From positions 1 through 40,986 of the forward strand of contig CAJIZZ010000002.1 of NCBI GenBank assembly GCA_905181945.1: a DNA stretch of 40,986 nucleotides, in the 5' to 3' direction. A program made the position numbers and the translations under genes. Each line of letters opens with the position of its first letter. Position 1 is the stretch's first letter. Of the stretch, positions 17,458 through 27,438 are shown one piece after another. The stretch is from an uncultured Porticoccus sp. Its GTDB lineage: Bacteria; Pseudomonadota; Gammaproteobacteria; Pseudomonadales; Porticoccaceae. Below the pieces are notes generated by a model that did not search any database, was not told where the DNA came from, and was given only the letters and a program-made list of their open reading frames with translations.

Positions 17458-17694
17458 TTAAACCTTCTCGCCACGCTGGCGAATATCTGCAAGTACCTGC
17501 TGAATTCCCAACTTATCAATAACACGTATTCCCTTTGCAGAAAGACGCAGCTTCACAAAGCGCTTTTCTTCTTCAACCCAAAAACGATGAGAATGTAGAT
17601 TCGGCTCAAATCGACGACGAGTCCTATTTTTTGCGTGTGAAACATTATTTCCCGACATCGGCCGCTTGCCGGTGACCTGACATACCTTAGACAT
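17458..17694 (-). CDS. rpmB: 50S ribosomal protein L28
   Basis: The 78-aa protein [21 protein letters not shown]... with [17 protein letters not shown] is a full-length L28. First gene of rpmB-rpmG. Its leader has a GC-rich hairpin, GCCGC (17716-17720) with GCGGC (17728-17732), just before the start; no known L28 leader motif could be identified. The radC gene often found next to rpmB is absent. Confidence 0.98.
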   Translation of the reverse strand: MSKVCQVTGKRPMSGNNVSHAKNRTRRRFEPNLHSHRFWVEEEKRFVKLRLSAKGIRVIDKLGIQQVLADIRQRGEKV

Positions 17695-17991
17695 TGTATC
17701 GCCTCTAATGATTATGCCGCCAGCTCAGCGGCCACTCAATCAAATTTGTTAGTAAATTTTTATTAAAAAATCTTCTGAAGGTGAGAACGCTTTCCAGCTG
17801 AGTTGTACGCCCACATAAAGAGCCGCATTTTATACCAGAAGCCGCCGCCCGAAGCAACAAAAATTCCATAGATTAACCTGAATGTAAGATTTCATGTCTG
17901 TTTTGTGATGGTATAGCAAGTACTGACTACGCAAATGACTTTCTCGATGGTATCTTATACACCTAAGATAAAAATTTCAGGTAAATTATTG
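17695..17991. other. Divergent promoter region rpmB/coaBC
   Basis: About 300 bp with no convincing gene. It should contain the rpmBG promoter (minus) and the coaBC promoter (plus). In several relatives radC lies here; no radC-like translation was noticed. The in-frame upstream ATG at 17935 would lengthen CoaBC by 19 residues but has no ribosome site or homology support. Confidence 0.5.
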
Positions 17992-19215
17992 ATGTATTCC
18001 TTAGCCAACAAGCGTGTTTTGCTAGGCGTCTCTGGCGGCATAGCTGCATACAAAAGTGCCGAGGTTGTTCGGCGTCTGCAAGATTTGGGTGCCACAGTTA
18101 GAGTCGTAATGACTGCAGCAGCCACAGATTTTATTACCCCACTTACTTTGCAAGCGCTATCTGGAAATCCTGTCCATACAAAACTACTAGATACTAAAGC
18201 AGAAGCTGCTATGGGTCATATTGAATTAGCAAAATGGGCTGACGTAATACTAATTGCCCCTATATCAGCCAACTTCATGGCTAAACTTGCTAGCGGGGAA
18301 GCCAGCGATCTTCTTTCTACATTATGCCTGGCTAGTCGCTCCTTGCTGGCTGTTGCTCCAGCCATGAACCAAGGTATGTGGAAAAACCCAAGCACTCAAA
18401 AAAATATTGGGTATTTGCGAAGTCGCGGAATTCATATTTTTGGCCCAGCAGAAGGCTCTCAAGCATGCGGGGATACAGGCCCAGGACGAATGATAGAACC
18501 GAAAGATATCGCAGAGCTTACCGCTGATTTGTTTGAAACAGGCTCCCTAGCAGGGATTAAGGTAGTCATTACCGCAGGCCCTACGCGTGAAGCTATAGAT
18601 CCCGTTCGCTATATTAGCAACAACAGCTCTGGGAAAATGGGCTATGCTTTAGCTGAAGCAGCTAGTGAGGCGGGCGCAGAAACTATATTAATAAGCGGTC
18701 CCGTAAATTTAAAGCCGCCTAGTCGAGCAAAGACCGTCTATGTCACAAGTGCTAGAGAAATGCATATTGCTGCACTCGAGGAGGCCGTTGATTGCCAGCT
18801 GTTTATTGCCTGTGCTGCGGTAGCAGATTATCGCCCAGTGAATCAATCAGAACAAAAAATTAAAAAATCTAAGGATGAGATAACTATTAATCTGATCAAG
18901 AATCCAGACATTGTGGCTGATATTGCTGCCCTTACTAATCGTCCCTTTACTGTAGGATTTGCCGCTGAAACCCCACAGACAAAAGACTGTCTAGAAATTT
19001 ATGCGCGTGAAAAATTAGAAAGAAAAAATCTTGACCTTGTTATTGCAAACGATGTTTCAGGTCGAACTATGGGCTTTGATAGTGATGACAATGCTGTTCT
19101 GGTAGTCGAGACAAGCAGTTCAGAAGCGATACCAAAAACAAGCAAAACTATTTTGTCGCGGCAGTTAATTGCAAAAATTGCACAGATGCTAAAAATTACC
19201 AATAAAACGTTATAA
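17992..19215 (+). CDS. coaBC: Bifunctional phosphopantothenoylcysteine decarboxylase/synthetase
   Basis: CoaB joins phosphopantothenate to cysteine (CTP-dependent) and CoaC decarboxylates it, in coenzyme A synthesis. Seen: N-terminal flavoprotein CoaC domain (1 to about 190) with LGVSGGIAAYKSAEVVRRL, the catalytic-histidine segment GHIELAKWAD, PAMNQGMW and the Cys loop GSQACGDTGPGRM; then the CoaB domain with ITAGPTREAIDPVRYISN, SGKMGYALAEAA, AAVADYRP and VGFAAET. I choose ATG 17992 (407 aa) because AGG lies about 10 bases upstream and YSLANKRVLLGVSGG then aligns with the E. coli start. Usually followed by dut; here argB comes next, 57 bp downstream. Confidence 0.96.
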   Translation: MYSLANKRVLLGVSGGIAAYKSAEVVRRLQDLGATVRVVMTAAATDFITPLTLQALSGNPVHTKLLDTKAEAAMGHIELAKWADVILIAPISANFMAKLASGEASDLLSTLCLASRSLLAVAPAMNQGMWKNPSTQKNIGYLRSRGIHIFGPAEGSQACGDTGPGRMIEPKDIAELTADLFETGSLAGIKVVITAGPTREAIDPVRYISNNSSGKMGYALAEAASEAGAETILISGPVNLKPPSRAKTVYVTSAREMHIAALEEAVDCQLFIACAAVADYRPVNQSEQKIKKSKDEITINLIKNPDIVADIAALTNRPFTVGFAAETPQTKDCLEIYAREKLERKNLDLVIANDVSGRTMGFDSDDNAVLVVETSSSEAIPKTSKTILSRQLIAKIAQMLKITNKTL

Positions 19216-20196
<981 letters not shown>

Positions 20197-20203
20197 GGTC
20201 CCT

Positions 20204-20800
20204 ATGGCCGCTGAAAAAAATTCAAGAAAACAACAAATTCTGCAATCCTTGGCTCTAATGCTGGAGGAAACACCAGGCGGAAAAATAACTACTGCCAAAT
20301 TAGCATCAAAGGTTGGTGTCTCAGAAGCGGCTCTTTATCGTCATTTTGCTAGTAAAACTAAAATGTACGAGAGCTTAATTGACTTTATTGAGGACACTTT
20401 GTTTAGTCGAATACGCATAATTCTGACAGAAGAGTCCGATGCCGCGGATCGTTGTTACAGAATTCTTACACTAATGCTGACCTTTTCTGAACGTAATCCA
20501 GGAATCACCAGGCTGTTAACTGGCGATGTCTTGACTGGCGAAACAGATAAGCTTCATGTGCGCATAAAACAACTCTTTGATCGACTAGAGATTCAATTAA
20601 AACAAATTTTGCGAGAAGCAGAGATTGCTGAAAATGTTCGCACAACCTGCACTATAGGAGCATCAGTCAATATGATTTTAGCTCTAGCAGAAGGGCGCAT
20701 GAGTCAGTTTGTGCGCAGTGGATTCAGTCGTTTGCCTACCGAGAACTGGCAAGAACAATGGTCAATCGCTATGGTTGGTTTTTTCCGAGATCCGACATAG
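20204..20800 (+). CDS. slmA: Nucleoid occlusion factor SlmA (TetR family)
   Basis: DNA-bound antagonist of FtsZ that blocks septation over the nucleoid. The 198-aa protein has a TetR N-terminal helix-turn-helix (KQQILQSLALMLEE..., KITTAKLASKVGVSEAALYRHF) and the SlmA-type C-terminal domain (YRILTLMLTFSERNPGITRLLTGD, QFVRSGFSRLP). The ATG at 20204 follows GAGG by 5 bases; a longer frame from 20123 lies inside argB and is not credible. Companion genes dut and pyrE of the E. coli cluster are not here. Confidence 0.95.
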   Translation: MAAEKNSRKQQILQSLALMLEETPGGKITTAKLASKVGVSEAALYRHFASKTKMYESLIDFIEDTLFSRIRIILTEESDAADRCYRILTLMLTFSERNPGITRLLTGDVLTGETDKLHVRIKQLFDRLEIQLKQILREAEIAENVRTTCTIGASVNMILALAEGRMSQFVRSGFSRLPTENWQEQWSIAMVGFFRDPT

Positions 20801-20979
20801 CTACAAGCTTAATGCAAAGAAGATTTTAGAGTTCTGATGTACCATGCCAAGATATTTGATTAAAGTTTGAAGATTCGCAGCCAAAATAAAGCAAAGCCAT
20901 CAGAAGCAGAAGCCCTGCGCTAAATATTAGCTCTTAAGCTCCGCATTAAACCAGTTTTTATGGAGAAACTTAAACACCA

Positions 20980-22170
20980 ATGCCAGATATTATTCCAGAA
21001 AATTCTATAGGGATTATAGTCCCAGAAACAATAAATTTTGATGAGCCTTTAGAGTTAGCATGCGGGCGGGCGCTAGTCAGTTATCAGCTTGTCATAGAAA
21101 CCTATGGGGAGCTTAATAGCGACAAGAGTAACGCTATTTTGATATGCCATGCCCTTAGTGGGTACCACCATGCTGCTGGCTATCATTCTGAAGATGACCA
21201 AAAACCAGGCTGGTGGAATAACCATATTGGCCCAGGAAAACCAATTGATACAAATCAATTCTTTGTGGTATGTCCAAACAATCTAGGAGGATGCCATGGC
21301 AGTACAGGTCCAAGCTCGATCAATCCAGAAACAAATGAAGCCTGGGGTGTCAATTTTCCTCCGCTAAGGGCTCGGGATTGGGTCAATAGTCAAGCAAGGC
21401 TTGCAGATAAACTAGGCATTAATCAATGGGCTGCTGTTATCGGCGGAAGCTTGGGAGGCATGCAAGCTATGCGTTGGGCTCTTGAGTTTCCAGATCGTGT
21501 CAGACATGTAGTAGTCATTGCCGCAGCAATGAAACTCAGTGCGCAAAATATTGCCTTCAATGAAATGGCTAGAAATGCTATCAAGTCAGACCCTGATTTT
21601 AAAAATGGAAGTTTTATCAAAGAAAACACCCAACCACGAAACGGGCTAGCATTAGCAAGAATGATTGGTCACATCACCTATCTTTCTGATGAAGAAATGG
21701 GAAATAAATTTGGCCGCACACTCAGTGCCGGCTCCTTTCAACAGGGACAATATACGCCTGTTGAATTTCAAGTAGAAAGTTACTTGCGCCACAAAGGTGA
21801 TACTTTTTCTGAGAATTTTGACGCTAATACTTATATTTTGATGACAAAAGTCTTAGACTATTTTGATTTGGCTCGCGAGTATGACAATGATCCCGTCAAA
21901 GCGTTTAGTCACGCTAAATGCGATTTTTTAATAGTGTCTTTTTTGTCCGATTGGCGGTTTTCCTCAGAGCGTTCAGAGGAAATTGTTAGTGCGCTAATAG
22001 ACGCAAAAAAGAACGTTTCATATGCTGCCATTACCTCCGATCTTGGACATGATGCGTTTTTGCTGCGAAATGAACGTTATGAAAAAATTCTTGCAGCCTA
22101 TATGAGTCGCCTGCTCAAGGATCCAGAAAAACCCAAACACAGCGTCAATACGCCAGAGGCAGTGCTATGA
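20980..22170 (+). CDS. metX: Homoserine O-acyltransferase MetX (probably succinyltransferase)
   Basis: Activates homoserine for methionine synthesis. The 396-aa alpha/beta-hydrolase fold protein has the nucleophile elbow [10 protein letters not shown] (S157), [30 protein letters not shown] and the C-terminal [10 protein letters not shown] carrying the catalytic Asp and His. Known: MetX proteins of gammaproteobacteria that pair with MetW mostly use succinyl-CoA; the acyl donor is inferred, not seen. Starts with ATG behind TGGAG. The stop overlaps metW by 4 bp (ATGA). No SAM riboswitch is recognisable in the 180-bp leader. Confidence 0.95.
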   Translation: MPDIIPENSIGIIVPETINFDEPLELACGRALVSYQLVIETYGELNSDKSNAILICHALSGYHHAAGYHSEDDQKPGWWNNHIGPGKPIDTNQFFVVCPNNLGGCHGSTGPSSINPETNEAWGVNFPPLRARDWVNSQARLADKLGINQWAAVIGGSLGGMQAMRWALEFPDRVRHVVVIAAAMKLSAQNIAFNEMARNAIKSDPDFKNGSFIKENTQPRNGLALARMIGHITYLSDEEMGNKFGRTLSAGSFQQGQYTPVEFQVESYLRHKGDTFSENFDANTYILMTKVLDYFDLAREYDNDPVKAFSHAKCDFLIVSFLSDWRFSSERSEEIVSALIDAKKNVSYAAITSDLGHDAFLLRNERYEKILAAYMSRLLKDPEKPKHSVNTPEAVL

Positions 22171-22784
22171 GCCTACGCACCGATCTTGAATTTATTCAAA
22201 CCTGGATTGCGCCGAACAGCAGGATTTTAGATCTAGCCTGCGGTGACGGAACATTGCTTCAAAGTCTAAAAGCATCCAGTCAAATTGAAGGCTATGGGCT
22301 AGAGATTGATCCAGAAAAAATTACTGAAGCAATATCAAACAATGTAAATGTAATCGAAGCTGATCTCGATTCAGGGTTATCACAATTTTCAGATAACAGT
22401 TTTGACACTGTGGTAATGACCGAAGCCCTTCAGGCTATGCGGAATCCAGATCTTGTCCTAGATGAAATGCTGAGGATCGGAGAAAATTGTATTGTAACTT
22501 TTCCAAATTTTGGAAATTGGCAAACAAGGATTTTTCTGGCGACTCAGGGGCAAATGCCTGTAACCAAAAAGCTAAGCTACCAGTGGTATAACACCCCAAA
22601 TATTCACTTCTGCACTGTCTCAGACTTTGAAGCTCTCTGCGCTGATAAAGGTATCCATATAGATAACAAGAAGTTTACTGCTGACCGTTTTCCTGGTGCC
22701 TGGTTAAAAACTTTGTGGCCTAATTTATTTTCTGACACTGCTATTTATATGCTAAGCAAACATATCGGACCTAACAATGACTAA
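22167..22784 (+). CDS. metW: Methionine biosynthesis protein MetW
   Basis: SAM-dependent methyltransferase-like protein that works with MetX; it stimulates MetX activity in some species. In the 205-aa protein, [15 protein letters not shown] is the SAM motif, with [15 protein letters not shown] and [14 protein letters not shown] later, typical for MetW. ATG overlaps the metX stop; its own stop overlaps the DUF4426 gene by 8 bp. Confidence 0.95.
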   Translation: MSLRTDLEFIQTWIAPNSRILDLACGDGTLLQSLKASSQIEGYGLEIDPEKITEAISNNVNVIEADLDSGLSQFSDNSFDTVVMTEALQAMRNPDLVLDEMLRIGENCIVTFPNFGNWQTRIFLATQGQMPVTKKLSYQWYNTPNIHFCTVSDFEALCADKGIHIDNKKFTADRFPGAWLKTLWPNLFSDTAIYMLSKHIGPNND

Positions 22785-23220
22785 TTTTAAACATTTATTG
22801 ATTTTTTTTCTAATAGCGTTATCGACGTTTAGTGCCTCTGCGGAAGAAAAGCCCTATAAAGATATTGGGGAATATAGGGTTTTTTATAGCTCCTTCAACA
22901 GCAGCTTTATTCTTCCGGAAATCGCTAGTATTTACAGTATTGCGCGAGGCAAGGACAAAGGATTGGTAACCATTGCCATCACAAAATCTGACCAAATAGG
23001 AGGCAAGAAAGCCTTTGTTTCTGGAACTGCTACCAATATGCTCCAGCAGCAGCAAAAATTAAGCTTTATTGAAATTAAGGAAGGTGAGGCCACCTACTAT
23101 TTGGCTCCATTTGAGTACTACAACGAAGATTTTTTGACATTTAAAATTGAAATTATGACGGAGCCTAATAAACCAAGCCTCTTAGTGTCATTTCAAAATA
23201 AATTTTACTATGAAAAATAG
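22777..23220 (+). CDS. DUF4426 family periplasmic protein
   Basis: The 147-aa protein has a cleavable signal (cleavage near ASA/EE at about residue 22) and the DUF4426 pattern EYRVFYSSFNSSFILPEIA followed by beta-rich sequence ending in VSFQNKFYYE. No function is known. Family members are repeatedly encoded between metW and rdgB in Pseudomonas-like genomes, as here; it overlaps metW by 8 bp. That a secreted protein is translationally coupled to methionine genes is unexplained. Confidence 0.88.
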   Translation: MTNFKHLLIFFLIALSTFSASAEEKPYKDIGEYRVFYSSFNSSFILPEIASIYSIARGKDKGLVTIAITKSDQIGGKKAFVSGTATNMLQQQQKLSFIEIKEGEATYYLAPFEYYNEDFLTFKIEIMTEPNKPSLLVSFQNKFYYEK

Positions 23221-23261
23221 TGCCTGCTCCTTACATTTTTACAACCAAAGAATCCTGCAGC

Positions 23262-23849
23262 ATGAAAGTAATACTCGCAACTAGCAACGAAGGTAAACTA
23301 AAGGAATTTAAAAGATTATTTTTAAATTTGGATTTTGACGTAGAGCCACAATCAAAATTTAATGTTCCTGATGCTGTCGAAGATGGTCTAAGTTTTATTG
23401 AAAATGCGTTAATCAAGGCTCGTCATGCATCGAAACTTACCGGTTTGCCTGCAATAGCAGACGATTCTGGTCTTGAAGTAGACTGCTTAAACGGGGCTCC
23501 TGGAATTTACTCCTCTCGTTTTTCTGGAAAAAATTCAACAGATGAGAAAAATATTTCGAAATTGTTATCGGCCTTGGTAAGTACACCCTTGTCTGAGCGT
23601 ATTGCTCGATTCCAGTGCGTTATAGTTTACATGCGACACCCCGAAGACCCCACCCCAGTTATTGCCCAAGGGGCTTGGAAAGGGCTGGTTGCTCTAAACC
23701 CACAAGGAGATCATGGTTTTGGTTATGACCCTGTATTTTATCTTCCAGAGCTTAAATGTACCTCAGCCGAATTGGGGCAAGAAGAAAAAAATAAGATAAG
23801 CCATCGAGGCATAGCAATGACAAAATTGATACAACAATTATCCCCATAA
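23262..23849 (+). CDS. rdgB: dITP/XTP pyrophosphatase (RdgB/HAM1)
   Basis: Hydrolyses non-canonical purine triphosphates (dITP, XTP) to keep them out of DNA. The 195-aa protein begins MKVILATSNEGKLKEF and has FIENALIKARHAS, the catalytic LPAIADDSGLEVD, APGIYSSRFSG, GFGYDPVF and SHRGIAM, all in family order. I choose ATG 23262; a GTG at 23220 overlapping the previous stop would add 14 unconserved residues and has no ribosome site. Last gene of metX-metW-DUF4426-rdgB. Confidence 0.95.
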   Translation: MKVILATSNEGKLKEFKRLFLNLDFDVEPQSKFNVPDAVEDGLSFIENALIKARHASKLTGLPAIADDSGLEVDCLNGAPGIYSSRFSGKNSTDEKNISKLLSALVSTPLSERIARFQCVIVYMRHPEDPTPVIAQGAWKGLVALNPQGDHGFGYDPVFYLPELKCTSAELGQEEKNKISHRGIAMTKLIQQLSP

Positions 23850-23917
23850 TTTAAAAAATCAACTGAATACATACTATTGTATAACGTACATAATTAAGCG
23901 TACTGAAAGGAGAAGCT

Positions 23918-24772
23918 GTGAAGAAAACTGCAACATTACTGGTTAGCTGTCCGGACAAAAAAGGTATCGTGTCCTCAATTTCTAGTTTTCTTTTAACTCA
24001 TAATGCCAATATCTTACATGCCAACCAGCATCTAGATACAGAAAACAATCTGTTTCTGATGAGGCTGGAATGGGATGTGACCGATTTCCAGTTATGTGAA
24101 AAAGAATTTCAACAGCATTTTCAATCAATTGCCAGCCAATATGGCATGACATGGAAGTTACGATCAAGCCAAATTAAAACCAAGTTGGCCATTATGGTCT
24201 CTAAATACGACCATTGTTTGGCTGATCTATTGTATAAACATAAAAATGGAGAATTAAATTGTGAAATTTCTGTAGTGATTAGCAACCATAAAGACACTGA
24301 AGCATTGGTAGGTTTTTATGAGATCCCTTTTCATCATATTGAGCTCAATCAATCTAATAAACAAGAAGCTGAGCAGGAACAATTTACACTATTTAAAAAA
24401 TTCGATGTTGATCTAATAATTTTAGCTAGGTATATGCAAATTCTATCGCCAAAATTTATAGAAAAATATCCACAACAAATTATTAATATTCATCATTCGT
24501 TTTTACCTGCATTTGTTGGAGCAAAGCCCTATCATCGAGCCTATGAACGCGGAGTCAAACTAATTGGAGCTACCAGCCATTATGTTACGCAAGAGCTCGA
24601 TGGAGGCCCAATTATTGAGCAAGATATTGCTCGTGTTTCTCATCGCGACCAAGTGGATGACCTAGTTCGAAGGGGGAAAGATTTAGAGCGAATTGTTCTT
24701 TCTAGAGCCGTGAGATGGCATATTGAAAATAGAGTATTATTATATAAGAACAAAACAGTCATTTTTAATTAA
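23918..24772 (+). CDS. purU: Formyltetrahydrofolate deformylase
   Basis: Hydrolyses 10-formyl-tetrahydrofolate to formate and tetrahydrofolate, balancing one-carbon units. The 284-aa protein has an N-terminal ACT domain (TLLVSCPDKKGIVSSISSFLL, 6-80), where glycine and methionine act on the E. coli enzyme, and a formyltransferase-like domain with NIHHSFLPAFVGAKPY and SHYVTQELDGGPIIEQD (catalytic Asn/His/Asp pattern). GTG start behind AAAGGAGAA. It sits between rdgB and hemW with its own likely promoter. Confidence 0.95.
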   Translation: MKKTATLLVSCPDKKGIVSSISSFLLTHNANILHANQHLDTENNLFLMRLEWDVTDFQLCEKEFQQHFQSIASQYGMTWKLRSSQIKTKLAIMVSKYDHCLADLLYKHKNGELNCEISVVISNHKDTEALVGFYEIPFHHIELNQSNKQEAEQEQFTLFKKFDVDLIILARYMQILSPKFIEKYPQQIINIHHSFLPAFVGAKPYHRAYERGVKLIGATSHYVTQELDGGPIIEQDIARVSHRDQVDDLVRRGKDLERIVLSRAVRWHIENRVLLYKNKTVIFN

Positions 24773-24810
24773 TTTAAGGTAATAGGGTCCAGAACGTTGG
24801 ACTAAAATCC

Positions 24811-25968
24811 ATGCAGTTTGCCGAACTATCTCTTCCACCTCTTTCGCTTTATGTCCATATTCCATGGTGCATACGAAAATGTCCATACTGCGATTTTAAC
24901 TCACATACTACCGACAAAAAAATCCCTGAAGAAGAATATCTGATAGCGCTAATCAAAGACCTTGGCACAACATTAGACCACGTCCAAGGAAGGCAGCTTA
25001 GCTCAATTTTTTTTGGTGGAGGAACTCCCAGTTTATTTTCAGCCGACACTATTGGAAAAATTATTCAAGCAGCCAAGCTTCGTATTGGTTTTCATGCGGA
25101 GATAGAAATTACCTTAGAGGCCAATCCAGGGACATTTGAGCAAGAGAAATTTTCTGCCTATAGGAACCAAGGAGTTAATCGTTTGTCCATTGGAATACAA
25201 AGTTTTAATGATAACCAGCTAAAATCCCTTGGGCGCATTCATTCCTCTGAGCAAGCTATCGAGGCTGTTAAAAATGCAAGAATTGCTGGTTTTGACAACA
25301 TAAATCTCGATCTAATGCATGGATTGTCAGGCCAGAATACAGCTGAGGCGCTTAATGATTTAATTTGTGCCATTAAGTTGGATCCCACTCATATTTCTTG
25401 GTACCAACTTACCATTGAGCCCAACACTGTGTTCTTCAACAAGCCTCCTATATTACCAACAGATATCATTCTTGAGTCTATCCAAAATAAAGGGGGGCAA
25501 CTTTTATTAGATGCTGGTTACGAGCAATATGAAGTATCTGCCTATTGCAAGAACAATAGAAAATCTGTACATAATATGAACTACTGGGAGTTCGGTGACT
25601 ACCTCGCAATTGGCGCTGGCGCACATGGAAAAATTTCTTTACCAAAAGAGAATAGGGTTATACGAATACAGAAAACTAGGTCGCCAGAAGATTATTTACG
25701 CAGAGAAGGGTCCTATGTATCTGCCTCCAAAGATATTGATATAAAAGAAATGTCTTTAGAGTTTATGATGAATGCACTGCGCCTTAGTCAAGGCGTTGAT
25801 ATCCGCACTTATGAAGACCGAACAGGGCTATCTGTCAATCAAATAGAACCTGTTTTAAGAAAACTAAAAGAACAAAAACTAATAAAAAATTCACGCGAAA
25901 AAATTTGTCCCACCAAAAAAGGTCATATGTTTTTAAATTCTACACTTGAGGCATTCTTTGAAAAATAA
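24811..25968 (+). CDS. hemW: Heme chaperone HemW (radical SAM)
   Basis: Heme-trafficking radical SAM protein, formerly annotated as coproporphyrinogen oxidase HemN-like. The 385-aa protein has CIRKCPYC (C20, C24, C27) for the 4Fe-4S cluster, FFGGGTPSLF, ITLEANPGTFE, RLSIGIQSFND and a C-terminal HemN-type domain. It lacks the longer N-terminus of true HemN, and the CxxxCxxC motif is followed by D-F rather than a fourth Cys as in HemN (CxxxCxxCxC), supporting HemW. Follows rdgB and purU as in related genomes. Confidence 0.94.
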   Translation: MQFAELSLPPLSLYVHIPWCIRKCPYCDFNSHTTDKKIPEEEYLIALIKDLGTTLDHVQGRQLSSIFFGGGTPSLFSADTIGKIIQAAKLRIGFHAEIEITLEANPGTFEQEKFSAYRNQGVNRLSIGIQSFNDNQLKSLGRIHSSEQAIEAVKNARIAGFDNINLDLMHGLSGQNTAEALNDLICAIKLDPTHISWYQLTIEPNTVFFNKPPILPTDIILESIQNKGGQLLLDAGYEQYEVSAYCKNNRKSVHNMNYWEFGDYLAIGAGAHGKISLPKENRVIRIQKTRSPEDYLRREGSYVSASKDIDIKEMSLEFMMNALRLSQGVDIRTYEDRTGLSVNQIEPVLRKLKEQKLIKNSREKICPTKKGHMFLNSTLEAFFEK

Positions 25969-25983
25969 AACTTTAGTGCCCGA

Positions 25984-26706
25984 CTAGGTTTCCACAAGGG
26001 TAAGCATAAAATCTGCATTTATTAAATATTGTTGTTCGATCTGCAGTACTGTTGCCATTAAAGAATTTTCAGCCAACCAGCCTTGAGAAAAACGCAAGGC
26101 TGTTCCTTATTTTTCTGCTAATGGCATAAAGGGCAGATCGCCTTCGGCTGGAAGTATGTGTTTAAATAACACAGCTAACTTAATTAATACCATTAGAGTC
26201 TTTTAGTCGAAGTGAGTGCATACTACTAAAATTCTTAAACTCCCCCATAGGGAATTTTTGTCTGTGGCCACGAACTAACAATCCTAAGAACTTCTGTTCA
26301 GATCTATTAAAGCCTTGCAAGTCAGAATGCTCGACCAAGTACTGGTCATGTTTATTATATTGAGTATGCACAACACTTAACCCTGTCTCATGCAAACGTG
26401 TGGCCCCGCCCAAAAAATCCCTATCAGATGAATTAAGGCCCCAGTCACCAAAACAGAAATCAAATAACAATATGACTATTTCTTTGACTTGTTCAGCATT
26501 TTATTGGCCAACTTCACTTCTCAGCATCATGGCTGATATTGAGCACCCTCTAATGTGCTAAACGGTCCAGCAAATCATAGCTAACCTCTCTTAAGGCTCC
26601 AGCAGAAGTGCTCATATGCTTTATATCAAGAGAGTCAGATATTCCATAAAGAATAGTGAAACCAGGCGCAATCAAGAAACGACATCCTTGCTGCGGCTAA
26701 AGTTAA
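25984..26706 (-). pseudogene. ppx: Decayed 3' half of exopolyphosphatase (ppx)
   Basis: On the minus strand, translations in different frames join into the C-terminal half of Ppx. Segment A (about 26680-26550): LIAPGFTILYG, then SAGALREVSYDLLDRLAH and a TAG. Segment B (to 26180): NAEQVKEIVILLFD, GGATRLHETGLSVVH, NKHDQYLVEHSDLQGFNR and LLVRGHRQKFP (HD-like domain), ending in TAA. Segment C (about 26177-25984): LIKLAVLFKH, a TAA, then LRFSQGWLAENSL to a TAG at the natural end. So there are at least two frameshifts and two internal stops. The N-terminal catalytic half is gone; only about 200 bp remain before trxA. Position and strand match ppx beside trxA-rho in Pseudomonas. Polyphosphate hydrolysis by this copy is lost. 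Confidence 0.85.
26078..26102 (+). terminator. Possible terminator of hemW inside the ppx remnant
   Basis: CAGCCTTG (26078-26085) and CAAGGCTG (26095-26102) form a perfect 8-bp stem with a 9-base loop, followed on the plus strand by TTCCTTATTTTTCT. It lies 110 bp after hemW. It may be incidental, since it is part of the old ppx coding sequence, or may have become a terminator. Confidence 0.4.
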
Positions 26707-26765
26707 CTCCTACTTATTTTTTATCTAAAATCAACTCATGTTGCATAATTATTTTTTGCAATCTT

Positions 26766-26784
26766 GTTGTTTGTGCCAAACAAC
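26766..26784. promoter_or_regulatory. Perfect palindrome upstream of trxA
   Basis: GTTGTTTG (26766-26773), spacer TGC, and CAAACAAC (26777-26784) are an exact inverted repeat about 125 bp before the trxA start, with a partial copy (TGTTTGTTTGC) at 26804-26813. No U-run follows, so a protein-binding site is more likely than a terminator. The regulator is unknown. Confidence 0.35.
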
Positions 26785-26910
26785 CATAAAAACAGGCAAT
26801 TGATGTTTGTTTGCTACCCAAGGCGAGTGTTATCATTAATGTGTTATTACCTTTGTATGTATGTATCTTTTGAAATTTAATCTACACACACTATATGGAG
26901 ATTGCTAAAT

Positions 26911-27234
26911 ATGGACGATATCGTTCACGTTACTGATACCAGCTTTGAAGATGACGTTTTAAACGCTGAGTTGCCTGTATTGTTAGACTTTTGGGCTGCC
27001 TGGTGCGGACCATGTAAAATGATTGCACCAATGCTAGACGAATTAGCTACTGAGTATGCTGGCCGAATCAAAATCTGCAAAATGGATGTAGATGATAATT
27101 CTATTACGCCAAGCAAATTTAATGTTCGCGGTATCCCAACATTACTAATGTTTAAAGATGGAAATGTAGAAGCAACAAAAGTAGGCGCACTATCGAGGGC
27201 TCAGTTAGTTGAATTCATCGAAGGCAACTTATAA
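26911..27234 (+). CDS. trxA: Thioredoxin 1
   Basis: General cytoplasmic disulfide reductase. The 107-aa protein has the active site WCGPC (31-35), PMLDELATEYAGR, and the cis-proline loop VRGIPTLLMFKDG. I choose ATG 26911, with GGAG 10 bases upstream; the in-frame TTG at 26902 lies one base after that site and cannot be used with it. It precedes rho by 204 bp in the usual gammaproteobacterial order, and faces the ppx remnant. Confidence 0.98.
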   Translation: MDDIVHVTDTSFEDDVLNAELPVLLDFWAAWCGPCKMIAPMLDELATEYAGRIKICKMDVDDNSITPSKFNVRGIPTLLMFKDGNVEATKVGALSRAQLVEFIEGNL

Positions 27235-27438
27235 TTAATTGTGCGAACAACAAATTTTATCCTACGTTAATGTATTGCGATTTAATATTATCAAGCCTAT
27301 ACTTCTGACTTGCTGCAGTGCAAGAACCCCAAGATTGAGACAATCGCTATATTTCAACTAACCTTACTTTCGTCGGCAGAGCAGTTGCTTCTGACCAATA
27401 TACTATTCAAATTTCAATAACCTTGTATCCCTTTATTT

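Noticed and set aside
20826-20900. Minus-strand 24-codon frame with a lipoprotein-like hydrophobic start upstream of metX
   Set aside because: The hydrophobic segment begins before the only ATG, no ribosome site is visible, and the -3 position of the supposed lipobox is Tyr.
20801-20979. Possible SAM riboswitch before metX
   Set aside because: No SAM-I, SAM-II or related core motif could be recognised; only unstructured AT-rich sequence was seen.
26180-26470. 96-aa minus-strand frame as an intact small gene
   Set aside because: Its sequence is the internal HD-like part of Ppx, with matching flanking pieces in other frames, so it is part of a pseudogene rather than a gene in its own right.
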